Positions 42,649 to 55,015 of a stretch of 64,000 bases of DNA are shown one piece after another. How positions within the stretch are numbered: the first letter of the stretch is position 1; each line of letters opens with the position of its first letter. The notes below the pieces were generated by a model, which had not been told where the DNA came from, searched no databases, and saw nothing but the letters and a program-made list of their open reading frames with translations. The position numbers were made by a program, and so were the translations under genes. Source of the stretch: Adenophora triphylla var. japonica (Eukaryota; Streptophyta; Magnoliopsida; Asterales; Campanulaceae); the NCBI GenBank assembly GCA_022495995.1, contig JAFEMH010000342.1, positions 124,001 through 188,000 on the forward strand. The letters run 5' to 3'.

Positions 42649-44430
42649 TGTGAGTACCCCGATCCAAACTCAAGTTTTGGATCCAATCTAATTAAAATTT
42701 GGGCTTACACAAAATTGCTAAGAAGCAATTAGAGTCCAAAAATCCCAGCAGTCCACCAATCCATTGGGCCTGCCAGCCACTCGGCCCATTATGGCCAAAA
42801 GGTGTACGCTGTCGGACGACATGGACATTAAGGCGGTTTAACTACCCCTGTCGTCCGACATAGGAAGCTCAGTCAGGATGCCTATAAATAGAAGGCATGG
42901 CTGATCATTTTGAAGGACCAAGAAGGAGTATTAGAGAGAATACCAGTATTCTAGGGAAAACTCTGTCCAAATAGAGTCCCCTCTCTCTCTCTCTCTCTTT
43001 CATACACTCACACACACACTCACCTCCCTCCTCACACACACACACTTCAAAGCCAAGGTCCAAAGAAGCCTCCTTTATTGGTGATTGAAGGGGTAGACAC
43101 CATACTATTGGTGATTCTACTTCGTGGACTACAATAGGTAGACACTAAAACTCTCTCCCCTTTTAAATAAAGTCTTTAAATATACATTGCATGCATACTT
43201 GCTCTCTTACCATGTAGAAATTGGGATTTTGCATGACAAAGGTGGTGGAGAAGTGAATCTTCAATATTCACTTCTCCCCACCTCAGATCTGGACATTTGG
43301 TCATCTTAGGACCAAAAAAGATTCAATCTTTACGTATTTGCATGGAGTTAGGAGGTGATGGCTACTTCAAAGTGGCCAAAATCATGTGATTTATCAAACT
43401 TTGGCCACTAAAGCCATGTGATCCTCTCATTATACTCATATATTATTGTCATATTACTGCTTACAGTAGCTAAACATGCCTGGTTTGCCTTGAGGAACAA
43501 AAGGGAAACAAACAGTCTGAAGGGCACAGAAATGGCCTATCTATGTCGGACGACATAGGACTCCTTGGAGATCCTGTGTCATACGACATAGAGATCCCAG
43601 AAAGCTGTAAATCTATTCTTGGACTTCAGATCTGTCCAGTTCATCCCCTTCGCAACTCAGAGCTTTCCAAAGCATTTATGTGGCTCATAAGCCACTATTT
43701 GAGTGCCTACGATCTGATTGGGTGCGATTCATTGGAGGCGGATTGTCATACGACATGGATAACATTGGATGTTCCATGTCTCATGACATCCGTATCATTC
43801 AAAGCCTATCGTGACTTTGATAACTCCCGTCAATCCCAAGACTGATTTTAGACCTTTAAATAGTGTCTTTAATGAGTCCAATAAATATCTTTCCGTTTCC
43901 AGAGTAGCTTTACCTCTGTAAGGGACAATCTGTCCATGGCTCCTTATGTCGCCCGACATCCTCGCTAAGAGAAGACTTGTTTCGGACGACAAGGGAACTC
44001 CCTGGGCAGACTGTCTCAAGACTTCTGCCTTGTGATAAAAGATATCACGTGTAAAAAGGGTGCGGCCCCCTATCATGGCTCGCAAGTTGTATTCAGTTCC
44101 ATACCATTAATGAAATTTAAGGCTTGCACACTTTACTTGTTGACACACATCGCACACACATTTTTGAATGTCCATATTTGTCCAAATGTTGATTGAAAGT
44201 CCCGAAAGGGGCGTGTTGGGTGAACTCTCTAGTTCTTCCCAACACGTAACCAGACTCCCGGACTCAAAATCTCTTAAAATTAGGTTTTTCAATGTTTTCC
44301 TCTAAAAACGGCGTGGCGACTCCCAAAACAAACCGAAAACTCCCTTTTTTGCTTCAAAAGCAAAATAAAAAATAAAAAAAAGAAAAGGGAAAAACGGAAT
44401 CAAACATTCTTTCTTTTTTTCGGGGCGAGC
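42649..44430 (+). repeat. LTR of element C (right border uncertain)
   Basis: Starts TGTGAGTACCCC. TATAAATA at 42883-42890; TGTCGGACGACA (42810-42821) and TGTCGTCCGACA (42849-42860) upstream of it. More copies downstream include CTATGTCGGACGACATAG (43541-43558), TGTCATACGACA (43577, 43744) and ATGTCGCCCGACAT (43946-43959). The U5-type block TGGCGACTCCCAAAAC starts at 44314. No clear primer site or CA end is seen, so the end lies somewhere about 44313-44450. Confidence 0.65.
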
Positions 44431-45530
44431 GTTCATTCAACTGCGCATCATAATGCTTTAAGACACATTCTGAAAAATCTCTGTTTTACTCAGAAAAAGA
44501 ATTTTAGTGACCGCACACTACTCGCACTTGCTGCCTCGGTACACCGCACTTCACGTGCACTTGCTGCCTCGGTACACTGCACACTACGACCCGTAACCCG
44601 GGATGGCCTTATCAGTTGCACCTCGGTTGGTCTGCCAGACACCTTTCGAGGGCGCATGGGGTCGTCCCAAACAACCCATCCTAGCCCGTGTAAGCCATGC
44701 ACTCTTTATGTCACACTTTGTCCAAGACCCCGATTGGTTTTTGGCTTAGTTCGTGTCATAAAGCCTAAGTGTATGTTTTTTACGCCGGGTTCCGCCACGA
44801 GTCAAGCTCGAGAGGTTGAGACCGAAGGTCGTTCCCGACCCAAAGTCTTGAGCTTTTCAGCCTTGACTTTGACGCGGAGCTCTGCCGAAAAATATACCCG
44901 AAGGTTCAATGTGATGCCGTTTCACCAAACCTCACCGTATGTACCGTGCCAGCCACAACTTGGCCAACGCCAAAAGCTAAGGTCCCTCGCACAAGCGAGT
45001 CAGGAGAGGTCATGCCAAAATTTTGGCACGATCCCCGCCTTAACTTAAGGACGTTGACTTCGACTGTGGCCCGTGCGTCACATATGTTAGAAGTTTGCGT
45101 GATCAGCTAGCCTTAAGTTCACTTTTTCCTTTGTCGGTGGAACTCGCTTGCCTTATAGGACCTCGCTCGGGATAGTCCGTCCCGAGAAAGATGATCTACA
45201 AATGGAAACGAGGGGCTTATAAGCGTAGTGACGAGATCCATTGATTAGAGCTCTAGGATTAGTTGCGAAAAAGAAGACTTGCTCTTTTCCAACCAATTAG
45301 GACTCTAAGAAAACGCGCTTTAAGTAAACATTAATCGGTAACTGCACATTGCACAAGCCCTAAACCTTGATCCAAATCCCCCTTTTCCGAAGCCTAAACC
45401 CTGCCTTTCGTTCCCTGCAGCGAGCAGAAAGTGGTTCAGATTTCCGGGTCAGCGCCTCGCCAGAATCACCGCTACGGCAGCGTCAGACAGTTCTTCGGTT
45501 CCCTCAGTTCCCTCAACCAGAATTTCCGAC
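44431..45530 (+). other. Leader of element E
   Basis: Non-coding. A duplicated word CACTTGCTGCCTCGGTACAC occurs at about 44525 and 44566. The sequence between the LTR and gag shows no open frame of note. Confidence 0.5.
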
Positions 45531-47301
45531 ATGTCTAGCTCACCGAGAAATCGTGACGAGAACGGACCCCCGCCACCGGTAACAGATATGACTTTGGAGG
45601 AAGCCATCCGGGCTTGTGAGGTTCACAAGAGGCGAAAAGAAGATCGCGAGAATTTCGTGGTACGGCTTTCTGAATGAGCGAGGTATAGCAGCTATCCCCC
45701 AGTCAGACGGTACTTTTGTCCTGGTCGAGGATGACGATTCCCCGAAACCAGTTCCTCAAACCTTCAACCAGGTTCCTCTCCCGCCAACTTACGGGATTCC
45801 TTCGAACCAAGGAAACAGCGGACCTAGGCTTCACGTTGCCACCTCCCAGGGCAACCCTGTCATATTTGGCCAGGCCATTGCTACTCCCATCACTCAATAC
45901 CACCAGCGCACCGCTGGACCATCTCAGACAGATACCAATATTCTTCAATACCCTCCCGAGTTCGTCCCGTTGCCTATACACGAATCCCAAAACACTGGGG
46001 ACAAACCCCGATGCAGTTCAGAAAAGGCCCCCATATATTCTCATATATCAAGCCTTCCACCTCCAATCACTACCGCTCACGTGATAGCACCCGGCACCGA
46101 GCCTCACAGTCCACCACTGGACCTAATCTTAGCCTGGATGGTCGAACAGATGAAAGACCTGAAAGCTACCATGAGCAGCTCAAAGCAGGAAACGCTCAAA
46201 TCCACAGATTCGGGAATGGTCACGCCTCTCCCTGCCAAGTTCAGAATGCCGGAGATGGACCGATTCGACGGAACTGAATGTCCTCAAACGCACGTCGACA
46301 CCTACGTTCTCGGCATGAGAGCGAAAGGAGCAACCCTCCAGTAAATGGCCGACCACTTCCAGCATACGCTCAAAAGTTCAGCGTTACGATGGTTTCTGAG
46401 GGTCAAGCATGCGGATCGCCACACCTGGGATCAGATCAGTAACATCTTCCTGGAACGGTACCGATCCAACTTAGAGTGGGAAACGAGTCGCGAGGACTTA
46501 ATCACCACTGAGCAGAAAGCGGATGAAAGCTTCGGAGAATTCTACAAGAGGTGGAGTTGGAAACTCTCCGAGATCATGGAGCCACTCTCCAAGGATGAAC
46601 AGATGCGGATCTTCAAGTCCTGCTTAAGACCGTCCATCAGAACTCTCATCAGTCATCATTTCTTCCCAGATCTCCGGGCCATGGTCAATGCCGGCTCATA
46701 GTTCAAGAAGGATCTCAAGGAAAAGTTGGCTACCGCACGGCCATACGTATACCAATCGGCAGCTGCATTCAATCCCGCACCGGCCCCCAGCAAAGGAAAA
46801 GATACGTCTGTCAACTACATCCATCAGGGACAACAGTCTGGCAACAGAAACCCAGTCCCGCAAAGTAATAACTCCACTTCGAAGCAGTCTGTCGTGCACT
46901 TCAACAAGTTGGATATGCCACTGAGCAAGATGCTGGAAGGGTTAATCAAGGAAGGTCTCCTTAAACCCGTTGCAAATTACAAACCCAAGAATCCCCTAGT
47001 CAACGCTGACAAGAGCAAGTACTGCGCCTTCCACCAGTATCACGGCCATACCACCGACAATTGCGTGGGGTTACGATATGAAATTCAGAATTTGATAGAG
47101 GAAGGAAAGTTGGAGCGCCCCCGTGGGCCCAATACAGTCGGAAACCCTTTTCCGAACAACAACAACAGTGTGAATTCCATTGAGTGGGTGCCCAAGAAGA
47201 TTGCCGCAGAGCCAGTCCCTCCGCCTCTTCCAACCGTGTCCTCCTCAAGTGTCCACATCAGCTACAATGTTTGTGACTGCTCCGCCTGCCTGGAGTACTA
47301 G
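45531..47301 (+). pseudogene. Element E gag with three in-frame stops
   Basis: Start MSSSPRNRDENGPPPP at 45531, then a frame change near 45680. From there one frame continues: KFRMPEMDRFDGTECPQTHV, a stop at 46342, MADHFQHTLKSSALRWFL, FGEFYKRWSWKLSEIME, a stop at 46699, YKPKNPLVNADKSKYC and a zinc-knuckle-like CAFHQYHGHTTDNC, then a stop at 47299. So the frame is kept for long distances with nonsense changes only. Same domain order as gag of element A. Confidence 0.8.
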
Positions 47302-48915
47302 TCCCAAGATGTGGTCCGGAGCAATCCTTCGAAGAAACAGAAGAAGAAGTCCTCTCAACAGCAACTGAGAGAAAGATATGAAGCTGGAGACACCAGTGTG
47401 GGTACACTTGGAGAGCCATCCGGGAAGTTCGAATACTACGTACTCTACTCCAGCCAGTCCTCCCTTCCTCCAGGCCATGCAGCTTTAGAGCAGACAGGGG
47501 TAGGAAAGCCAAAAAGTCCCGATGACACCAGAGTTTAGACCTTGGGACACCGGAATACCTCAGATCTTGGTAATCTCACTACCAGTCAGAAGCCTAACCC
47601 CCCGCGGGATCAGCTAAGATTCAACTTGTCCAGCTTCCGAGCCCGGACCGGCAAAGGAAGATCAAAGTCAGCTTGGCACTCGCACTCGATCAACGTGCTA
47701 ACCAAGGGCGGCAACCGCCACAAATGGCCTCAACACAATCCCGAGGCTCCAGCAAAGGCTTTACCTCGCAAGAGGAAGATAGGAAACGGATAGCTGGATG
47801 ACTCTCCTTCTCCGGATAGAGATCAGATCTACGATTCCCGACTGTATGGCAGTATGATCACGTTCTGTGATGAAGACCTACCGAGAGATGCCTCGGGGCA
47901 CAATGAAGCTCTGTACATCACTCTCAAGCTCAACACCATAACACTCCCCGGAGTGTTGGTAGATAACGGGTTAGTTGTTAACGTCCTCCCTCTCAGCATG
48001 ATGCGAGCCCTGCGCATCAACGAAAGCCATCTGATTCCGTCTACTCGGACTATCAAGGCCTACGACAGCACGTCTCGTCCCATCCTGGGGACGGTGACTC
48101 TGGAACTCTGGTTCAAAACCCAAATGGTGCCAGCGAAATTCCACGTGATGGACATTCCATCCGAATTCAACGCTCTGTTGGGACGCCCTTGGCTGCATCA
48201 CATGAAAGCCATAGCTTCCACTCTCCATCAGTGCGTTAAGTTCATTAACCGGCAGGGAGATCTTAAAGTCATCAGAGGGGACGGTTTCCTCATAGGAAAC
48301 GAAGCCGAGACAGCAGCCAAGCGTGCCCGCAGTCAGGCACCGGGGCTACCTCCTTCAAACCGACCAGGGGACTATCGGAGCAAATCTCATCAGAATCCCT
48401 CAGAGTCCGGAGATGCTAACTATGTAAACGTACTCGAGCTGGCAGACCCTGAAGCAGTCCGATCCATCAAGTTCAACTATCGTTTCCAACATTTGGAGGC
48501 GTATTGGAAAGAAACACCGAGCATCGCCATGATGCGGGCACATAAACCCCGTCTCCAATCGGAGATTCGTCGGCATTCTTCAAACCAACTCTCTCGGCCC
48601 CCGCTGTGCGAAGAGATTTTTGTGATGAAGGTCAACAAGCACCGTCACACTAGTGATGAATGCATGGAAGTCGTATGGGATGTCCTCCATGAGGAACTAC
48701 CCGCGGCACCCCTCTTCTCCAGTGAAGGGCATGATGTTTTTCTAGCAGCTCAAAGAACGCACCCGACGCAATACGTCCCTACGTTTGGGTTGAGCCATCG
48801 ACGACGACGAGTCGGGACTCTCCGGAGTCGAGGACGCGGGCACTCCGCGGCGGACCTCTCGCATTCACATGCTCGGTTTCGAAGACGGCACCTGCTCCGA
48901 TCGTGTCACCTATGA
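47302..48915 (+). pseudogene. Element E first protease-like domain and linker
   Basis: Same frame as gag, with TAG at 47536 and 47791, then open 47794-48915. HNEALYITLKLNTITLPGVL is followed by VDNGLVVNVLPLSMMRAL; the usual DGGS/DNGS triad has become DNGL, so activity is doubtful. After it comes IKAYDSTSRPILGTVTLELW, FHVMDIPSEFNALLGRPWLH and STLHQCVKFI, the retropepsin-domain end. Frame breaks near 48800. Confidence 0.75.
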
Positions 48916-51139
48916 CCAAGGCTCCATCACTATGGAAATTGTCAAGCTCAACGTCCAAGCATGCACGGCTATCCGACAATTGGAAGTTCTTGGTTGACAC
49001 GACAAAGAATCCTCTCGATCAAGTGATCGACGACGACTTCGTCAACATCATCTATTCCGTATATCCCGATGATACCAAGGATCCGGTCCTTATTGTCGAT
49101 TCGCAATGCCAAAGTTACCCTCGACGACCGCCCGCTCATGGTAAACGAGGCTCGCTAACCGAGCTCGAGCTCATCATCACTTCCGAGTACCGGCCCGGCT
49201 GGCAATCGGCCCGTGCCGTCGCCAAGCTTAAAGCCACAAGCGCCGTCAAGGCCAAGGGCAACAAATGGGAGACCAAGCTCCTCACCCCGTCACAAGTCGA
49301 TCAACCTCGGGAACGCTTTCGGCAGCCCACCCCGAAAACATCTCGTGAAGGTCTTCCCCGCAAGACAAAGTCGGCTTCCAACGCGGAAATGACCACCTCA
49401 AGCATCAACATGCTCCAGTTTGATTCTGCTCCCGTCGTCACGGTCACGGATTCGCACATCCCGCCAGCAGATCGCTAGCTCGATAGACTTGGCGATCGAG
49501 CGAGATCACGAGATCACAACATTGCAGAATTCAACACTCCCGTGTGTTCAATCATGCAGATATGGGCGAATTGCTTGGTAACCGAGATCAAGGAAGGCCG
49601 CATGGAATGTCCCAGTCCGACTTCCTTCATCAACATCATCCAAGTGTTTCCGCCATTCGGAGATTTGGATGTGATCACAGTTCTGGACACTAGCCAGACG
49701 GTGCGTACCTACGGAGACTGTTTAGCTCTCGCAAGGAAGGCCCTCATGGAACTAGCCGCTCAAGAAAACCGTCTCTGGGACGAAAACCAAGCTCAAAAGA
49801 CCGACAGGGACCGAGCCCCTAAAGTGTCACAAGCAGCCTTCGCAAAGCTAGAGGCCACTCTAGACCAGTTCGACCTCAGGGGTTTTGCTCACGGCAACTT
49901 CATCGACTACCGTCTGTTCTCATCCAACCCCCTCTGCCAGGCGAGGGTGGTCAACGGTCCCGATGACCTAGGAGATGGAATGGCACGGCAGAACAAATCT
50001 CAGTGCTTACCTCCCCGATGAAAGCAAGTTCTCTGTGAAGACGACGATGAAGACGATGAAACCATTCTCTTCCAAGCCGGGCATGAGGTCAACAAAACCG
50101 GAATTCCAAGGGTCCTGGGAGGATGGAGACGGATCATTTCCGCACTCAAACTTAAAGGCCAACTTGGGGAGGAAGGCTATTAAAAAACAAGAGGAAGATG
50201 GAAATTCGTCTCGAGCAACTACTCAGGGAAATTTCACAGACTGCGACATTCGTTTACAAAAATGATCAACTGGGATAGCAACCAGTCACATGGGCAGATG
50301 TTCGGGAAGCCGTGTACTCACCTTTCGACATACCCGCCACTCAGATAAAATAGAAGGGAAAACTCTCCCCGATGGAGGTTTACCTAGACTGCCGCACACA
50401 GTTCAAAGAAGCACTGGCTATTCTCACATGGGAAGAAACGCAGGCGCTAACTCGACGCAGCTCGCCGCAAGAAAGTTGATCTCGGGCCAAGAGCGGAGGA
50501 AAATTAGCAAACCTTGAATATCGCTGCACCCAACTCCGTAATGCCCCGAGTATGCTCAGCAAGAAGGAAAGGAACGCGATATACCGTGAAGAGATCAGGA
50601 GACCGTTCGCTTGAGCCAGAACTCTCCAAACTCCCGGAGGGTCGCAACGCACGCCAGCCAGTAACCACTGCGTGCACCGACGTTCGAACAACTGCGGAAA
50701 TCCGTAAACTACCTCCCGCGGAGGCACCCAAGCCGCATCTTGGGACGTAATCCGTCAAGCCGCCGAAGCTCCCGGAATACGTCTACAATCAATGAGTTGA
50801 GGGAAGACATATGGCCCTATGCTACGAGGAATCCTCCTCTAACTATGGCTCAACTCGAGCGGCCTATTCGTAAGGAACCAAACCCGATGTCGCCGTTCTA
50901 ACCCGATCGGGTCAAATCCATGCATTACCACCTAAGGCCACTAAAAAGCCGCGGAGCCGTAACCGCAACCCGCCTCGCCCGAAGACACAAGTTCTCGTGA
51001 AAGAGGACCCGATCCTCACTCGCCAAGCACCCAGCGAATATTTCCCTTTGGTCCCCGCTCACATCCTCTTATCCTCACAAGCTCAAGCTAGAGGAAAGCT
51101 CGGCCCGTACCATGGTCCCCGTGGACGCAACCCCGCACG
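48916..51139 (+). pseudogene. Element E region between the two protease-like domains
   Basis: Pieces in different frames: NPLDQVIDDDFVNIIYSVYP, MCSIMQIWANCLVTEIKEG and VLDTSQTVRTYGDCLALARK. I recognise no domain. The frame changes often, so this is a decayed coding segment of the polyprotein. Confidence 0.5.
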
Positions 51140-52088
51140 AAGTCATTCGATGATCGGCAACATCCACTACGGCAACATTATCACCTTCACGTATTTGGAC
51201 CTTCCAAAATTTGGGGCCGATCACAATGAGCCACTCTACATCACCCACTGACGAGCGTCGCCTTCCCGCGTGTTGGTAGACGGAGGTTCCGGAATGAATG
51301 TCTTGCCCGCCAAGATGATGGACTCCGCTTGACATCAAGCCCACAGATCCAAGCCTTCAGTCCACACTGTCAAGGCCTATGACTCTACTTCCCGTACAGT
51401 TCTCGGGGTTGCTACTCTTAATATTTGGTTCGGCAAGCGGATGATTCCCACCGAATTCCAAGTGTTGGACATTCCAATCACCTTCACAGCCATCCTGGGG
51501 CGTCCCTGGCTGCATCAAAACAATGGCGTGGCATCCACCCTTTACCAATGCCTCAAGTTCATGCAAGGCAACGAGCTAACCACAGTCTATGGCGACAGCG
51601 TCACCACCGAGGGGACCAGCACCAACGAAATTCCAGTGTTAGAAATCAAGCATAATGACGACATGGCATTAACTGGATTCACTCTGGAGACCTCCAAGAT
51701 CCAAATATGCAACGTGGACCTTCCACTGTCTCACGACAAGATCCCTCCTGCCATGAAGATAATGAAACTCATGAACTTCATCGTAGGACTGGGGCTCGGC
51801 AAAAGGTTACAGGGCCAACACCAAGTCATCGAAGTCAAGGACCACACCACGGTCCAGGGGCTTGGCTATGTGCCAACACCAGCTGATATCAAGGAAAACA
51901 AAAGGCTCGCCCGCACCAAGGCAACAGCCCGCAAAAGGGGAACCTCCGACGGCACACCCAACCTCCGACCTTACAGTTTCAACCTCGCTCATTACTTCAC
52001 CAAGGGAACCAACAGCAGAACTGAGGGGACCGACAAGGGAACCAACAGCAGAACTGAGGGGACCGACAGCGGAACCGACAGCCAGTAA
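51140..52088 (+). pseudogene. Element E second protease-like domain
   Basis: HYGNIITFTYLDLPKFGADH, a stop, then RVLVDGGSGMNVLP (normal active-site triad), a frame change, VKAYDSTSRTVLG, FQVLDIPITFTAILGRPWLH and STLYQCLKFMQGNELTTVYG. It is a second copy of the layout seen at 47854-48300, here with the catalytic motif kept. The end has a 33-bp tandem repeat (GGAACCAACAGCAGAACTGA). Confidence 0.7.
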
Positions 52089-52133
52089 CCGAGGGGACCG
52101 ACAAAGGGAACTGATGAAGATGAGAAAGAAGCA

Positions 52134-52607
52134 GTGATAGTCAGCACCGAGACTACAGAAAGGATGGAACAGCTAGCACGGGACCTCAAGCACTTTAGAG
52201 GACTCAAAGCTAATCCGATAAGGGGAGCGTTCCTCGACATCACGGCTCTACCTAGACCAACTACCACCACAGTCCAGTACGAGTACACATTCAAGGGAAT
52301 CCCAGACTTGGAGGAGCAACTCAAGGTACTCTCCATGGGAAACAGATTATTCGGATCAGCCGCCGAGGCCACATTCGAGACAGTAACTCCAAAGCAGAAG
52401 GAACCAGAATTCATAGAGGATGCTCTCAGTGGACCAGCTCTACAGAGTCTTTTTGAAGAAGTCATGGAGGTGCCAAACCTGATTGACCTGGGCTCCGAAA
52501 ACAACATGATCGCCATGATTGGGACAGTAGAAGCCAAGCCTCTCGATCCCCGCACCCTCATCAAGCATCTAGTAATGCCACTGAAGAATTGGGTAACTTT
52601 CACCTGA
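52134..52607 (+). pseudogene. Element E linker between protease and RT
   Basis: An open frame of 157 residues (TERMEQLARDLKHFRGLKAN, FEEVMEVPNLIDLGSENNMI) ends in TGA. Position fits the protease-RT linker of Tat polyproteins; no domain recognised. Confidence 0.5.
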
Positions 52608-52759
52608 CCAAGGGCAAGCCAGCAGAATCGGAAGACAAGCCGGGCCCGCACCCACATCTCCCTAAACCCGGTCTCAAACCCTCCGAGCCGGCCCTTGTAA
52701 AAGTCCACCTTCCGAGTCGTCCAACGGCCTTACGGAAGACTATGATAATGTAGCCAACC

Positions 52760-53990
52760 ATGTATTTCCGTTCTTGTTCAATGAAAAGTCTCGACCTTTC
52801 GGAGTATCCTCTCATTGCCACTTTAACAACCGATAAGTTAACAAACAACTTAAAAGACGTTAATAACTTAATTGGTAAAGAAGCATACATTAAACGAACA
52901 ATACATTAGAGAAGTTCTCGAGCGTGTAGTTGACCAAGAGGACAACCGGGCCCAAGCCGCCGAAGAGGTTATGACCAAAGTGAACCCGGGGTCGCGCAAG
53001 AGCCTAAAGAGACACAAGCGGGCGCTTTTCGCCGATGCGTAAAAGAAGCCCCGATAGACCTCCTCCGGAGTATGTTGACGTGTTCGCCCGGTCATACCAG
53101 ACATGCCAGACTCGATCCCTCGATCGTGGAGCACAAAATTCCCCGGATCCCGAATCCAAGCCTCGTCAAAAAAGCCGCACAAGATCAAGCCGCAGTGGTC
53201 CTTGCAAGTTAAGGAAGAGATTGAGAAAATGCTTCGAGTTGGTTTCATCGAGTGATTGAGTACCCGACTTGGCTCTCCAATATCGTGACGGTCGCCAAGG
53301 CCAATGGAAAGGTCGATGTCGTGTGGATTTCCGGGATCTCAACAAGGCCACCCTAAAGATGATTTCCGCCGCCTAACATCGACATGTTGGTCGACACCAC
53401 GACAAATTTCGAAGTAAAGTCCTTCGTGGACGGGTTCGCCGGATACAACCAGCATCAAAATGTCCGAGGAGGATCAAGCAAAGATCGCTTCACCACTCCG
53501 TGGGGGACATATTGCTACACGGCCATGCCGTTCGGTCCGAAGAACGCTGGGCTACTTACCGGCCGCAATGCCCTCTTCCATGACATGATTCACAAGGAAA
53601 TCGAAGTATATGTCGACGACATGATCATCCACTGCAGGATCGACATGCAAAGACATGACAGATCCGAGAAAGTTCTTCAACAGACTCGTAAAACACTCCA
53701 TGAGATTGAACCTCGCGAAGTACACCTTCGCGTCAAGCGCGGCAAGGTACTCGGGGTACATGGTTACGTAAAGGGGTATCGAAGCCGATCCCAAGAAAAT
53801 CAAGGCCATCATCGACATGAAGCCGCCTCAAACTTTGACAAGTAAAAGTTTTATGGGAAGACTTCAAGACATCAGCCGCTTCATCAACCGCTTGACATCT
53901 CTCTCGCGAGCCAATGTTCAAACCGATGAAGAAGAATGCCGACATCAAATGGGACTCCGAGTGCCAAACAGCTTTTGAGAAAATCAAGAC
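52760..53990 (+). pseudogene. Element E reverse transcriptase, heavily frameshifted
   Basis: Readable in pieces: KPHKIKPQWSLQVKEEIEKM, LNKATLKDDF-like text, VDGFAGYNQ, TTPWGTYCYTAMPFGPKNAG, the active site EVYVDDMIIH (near 53610) and YTFASSAARYSGYMV-like text. At least five frame changes. RT motifs are in order but no product is possible. Confidence 0.75.
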
Positions 53991-55015
53991 CTACTTGGTG
54001 AATCCCCGATTCTCGTGCCCGCCACATGAAGACAAGCCACTACTCCTATATCTCGACAAGAATGTACACGTCAATTGGAGTAATGCCGGCACAAGAACGT
54101 AAAGATTCCAAGGTTGAGCATGCAATCTACTTCGTAAGCCGGAAGCTTCAAGGAAGTGAACTCAGCTACTCAAGATTAGAGAAAACTTGTACCGCCTTGG
54201 TATGGGTAGTCGGGAAATTGAAACACTACATGCAATCACATTCTGCTCCCGGTCTCCAAAATGGACCTCGTCCGATATCTCTTTGACAAGCCATCCCTGT
54301 CAATGCGACTAGCCAAGTGGTCATTCTTCCCGGGCCGAAGTTCGACATCAAGTACATGGTCGAAAATCCACAAAGGGCAAAGTAATGGCAGATCACCGGC
54401 CGACTTCCCAAGCAAAGGGAACCCAAGGGTCCCGATCCGCAAATTCCTGATGACGGAATCTTTTCACTCGACAGCGCGAACCGCTGGCAACTCTTCTTCG
54501 ATGGGGCAGCCAACAAGAAGGGAAATGGTATTGGAATGCTCCTTGTCGATCCCAAGGACGAGCATACTCCCATAGCCATCAAGTTGAGTTTTGAAACAAC
54601 CAACAATGCAGCTATAATACGAAGCTCGTGCAAGAAGTTCCGGAAGCCGCCTCGAGCGCAACATTTCGAACCGGATGTGTATGGAGACTCGCATTGATCA
54701 TCAATCAATTGTCCAACAAATGGAAGACGGTAGATTCGGCCTCCGTAAGTACCACACGTACATGGAGGAGCTCATTGCTCGCCTCAAGGACATCTCTTTT
54801 CATTATTTGCCAAGAGACAGGAACCGCTCGCGTACGCCCGGCAACCTCGCCTCTCTTGTCGAAATTCCCGATGGAAAAGCAGTAAAACCCCTCAGAATAG
54901 GCAGACGGGAAACACCCGCCTATTGCTGTGAGATCGAAATAAAAAAAGAAACGATCGACGAACCCTGGTACAATCAAATTTACCAACACCTCCAAAACGG
55001 AGAAGCTTCCTTCAC
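53991..55015 (+). pseudogene. Element E RNase H domains, frameshifted
   Basis: First the RT-linked part (HEDKPLLLYLDKNVHVNW, AIYFVSRKLQGSELSYS), then the second RNase H: RWQLFFDGAANKKGNGIGML, DEHTPIAIKLSFETTNNAA, a frame change, and FHYLPRDRNR. Closely similar to RNase H of element C. Confidence 0.75.

Noticed and set aside
51992..52708. 238-residue minus-strand open frame opposite element E
   Set aside because: It is antisense to the protease-RT linker, without motifs, introns or a counterpart in element C.
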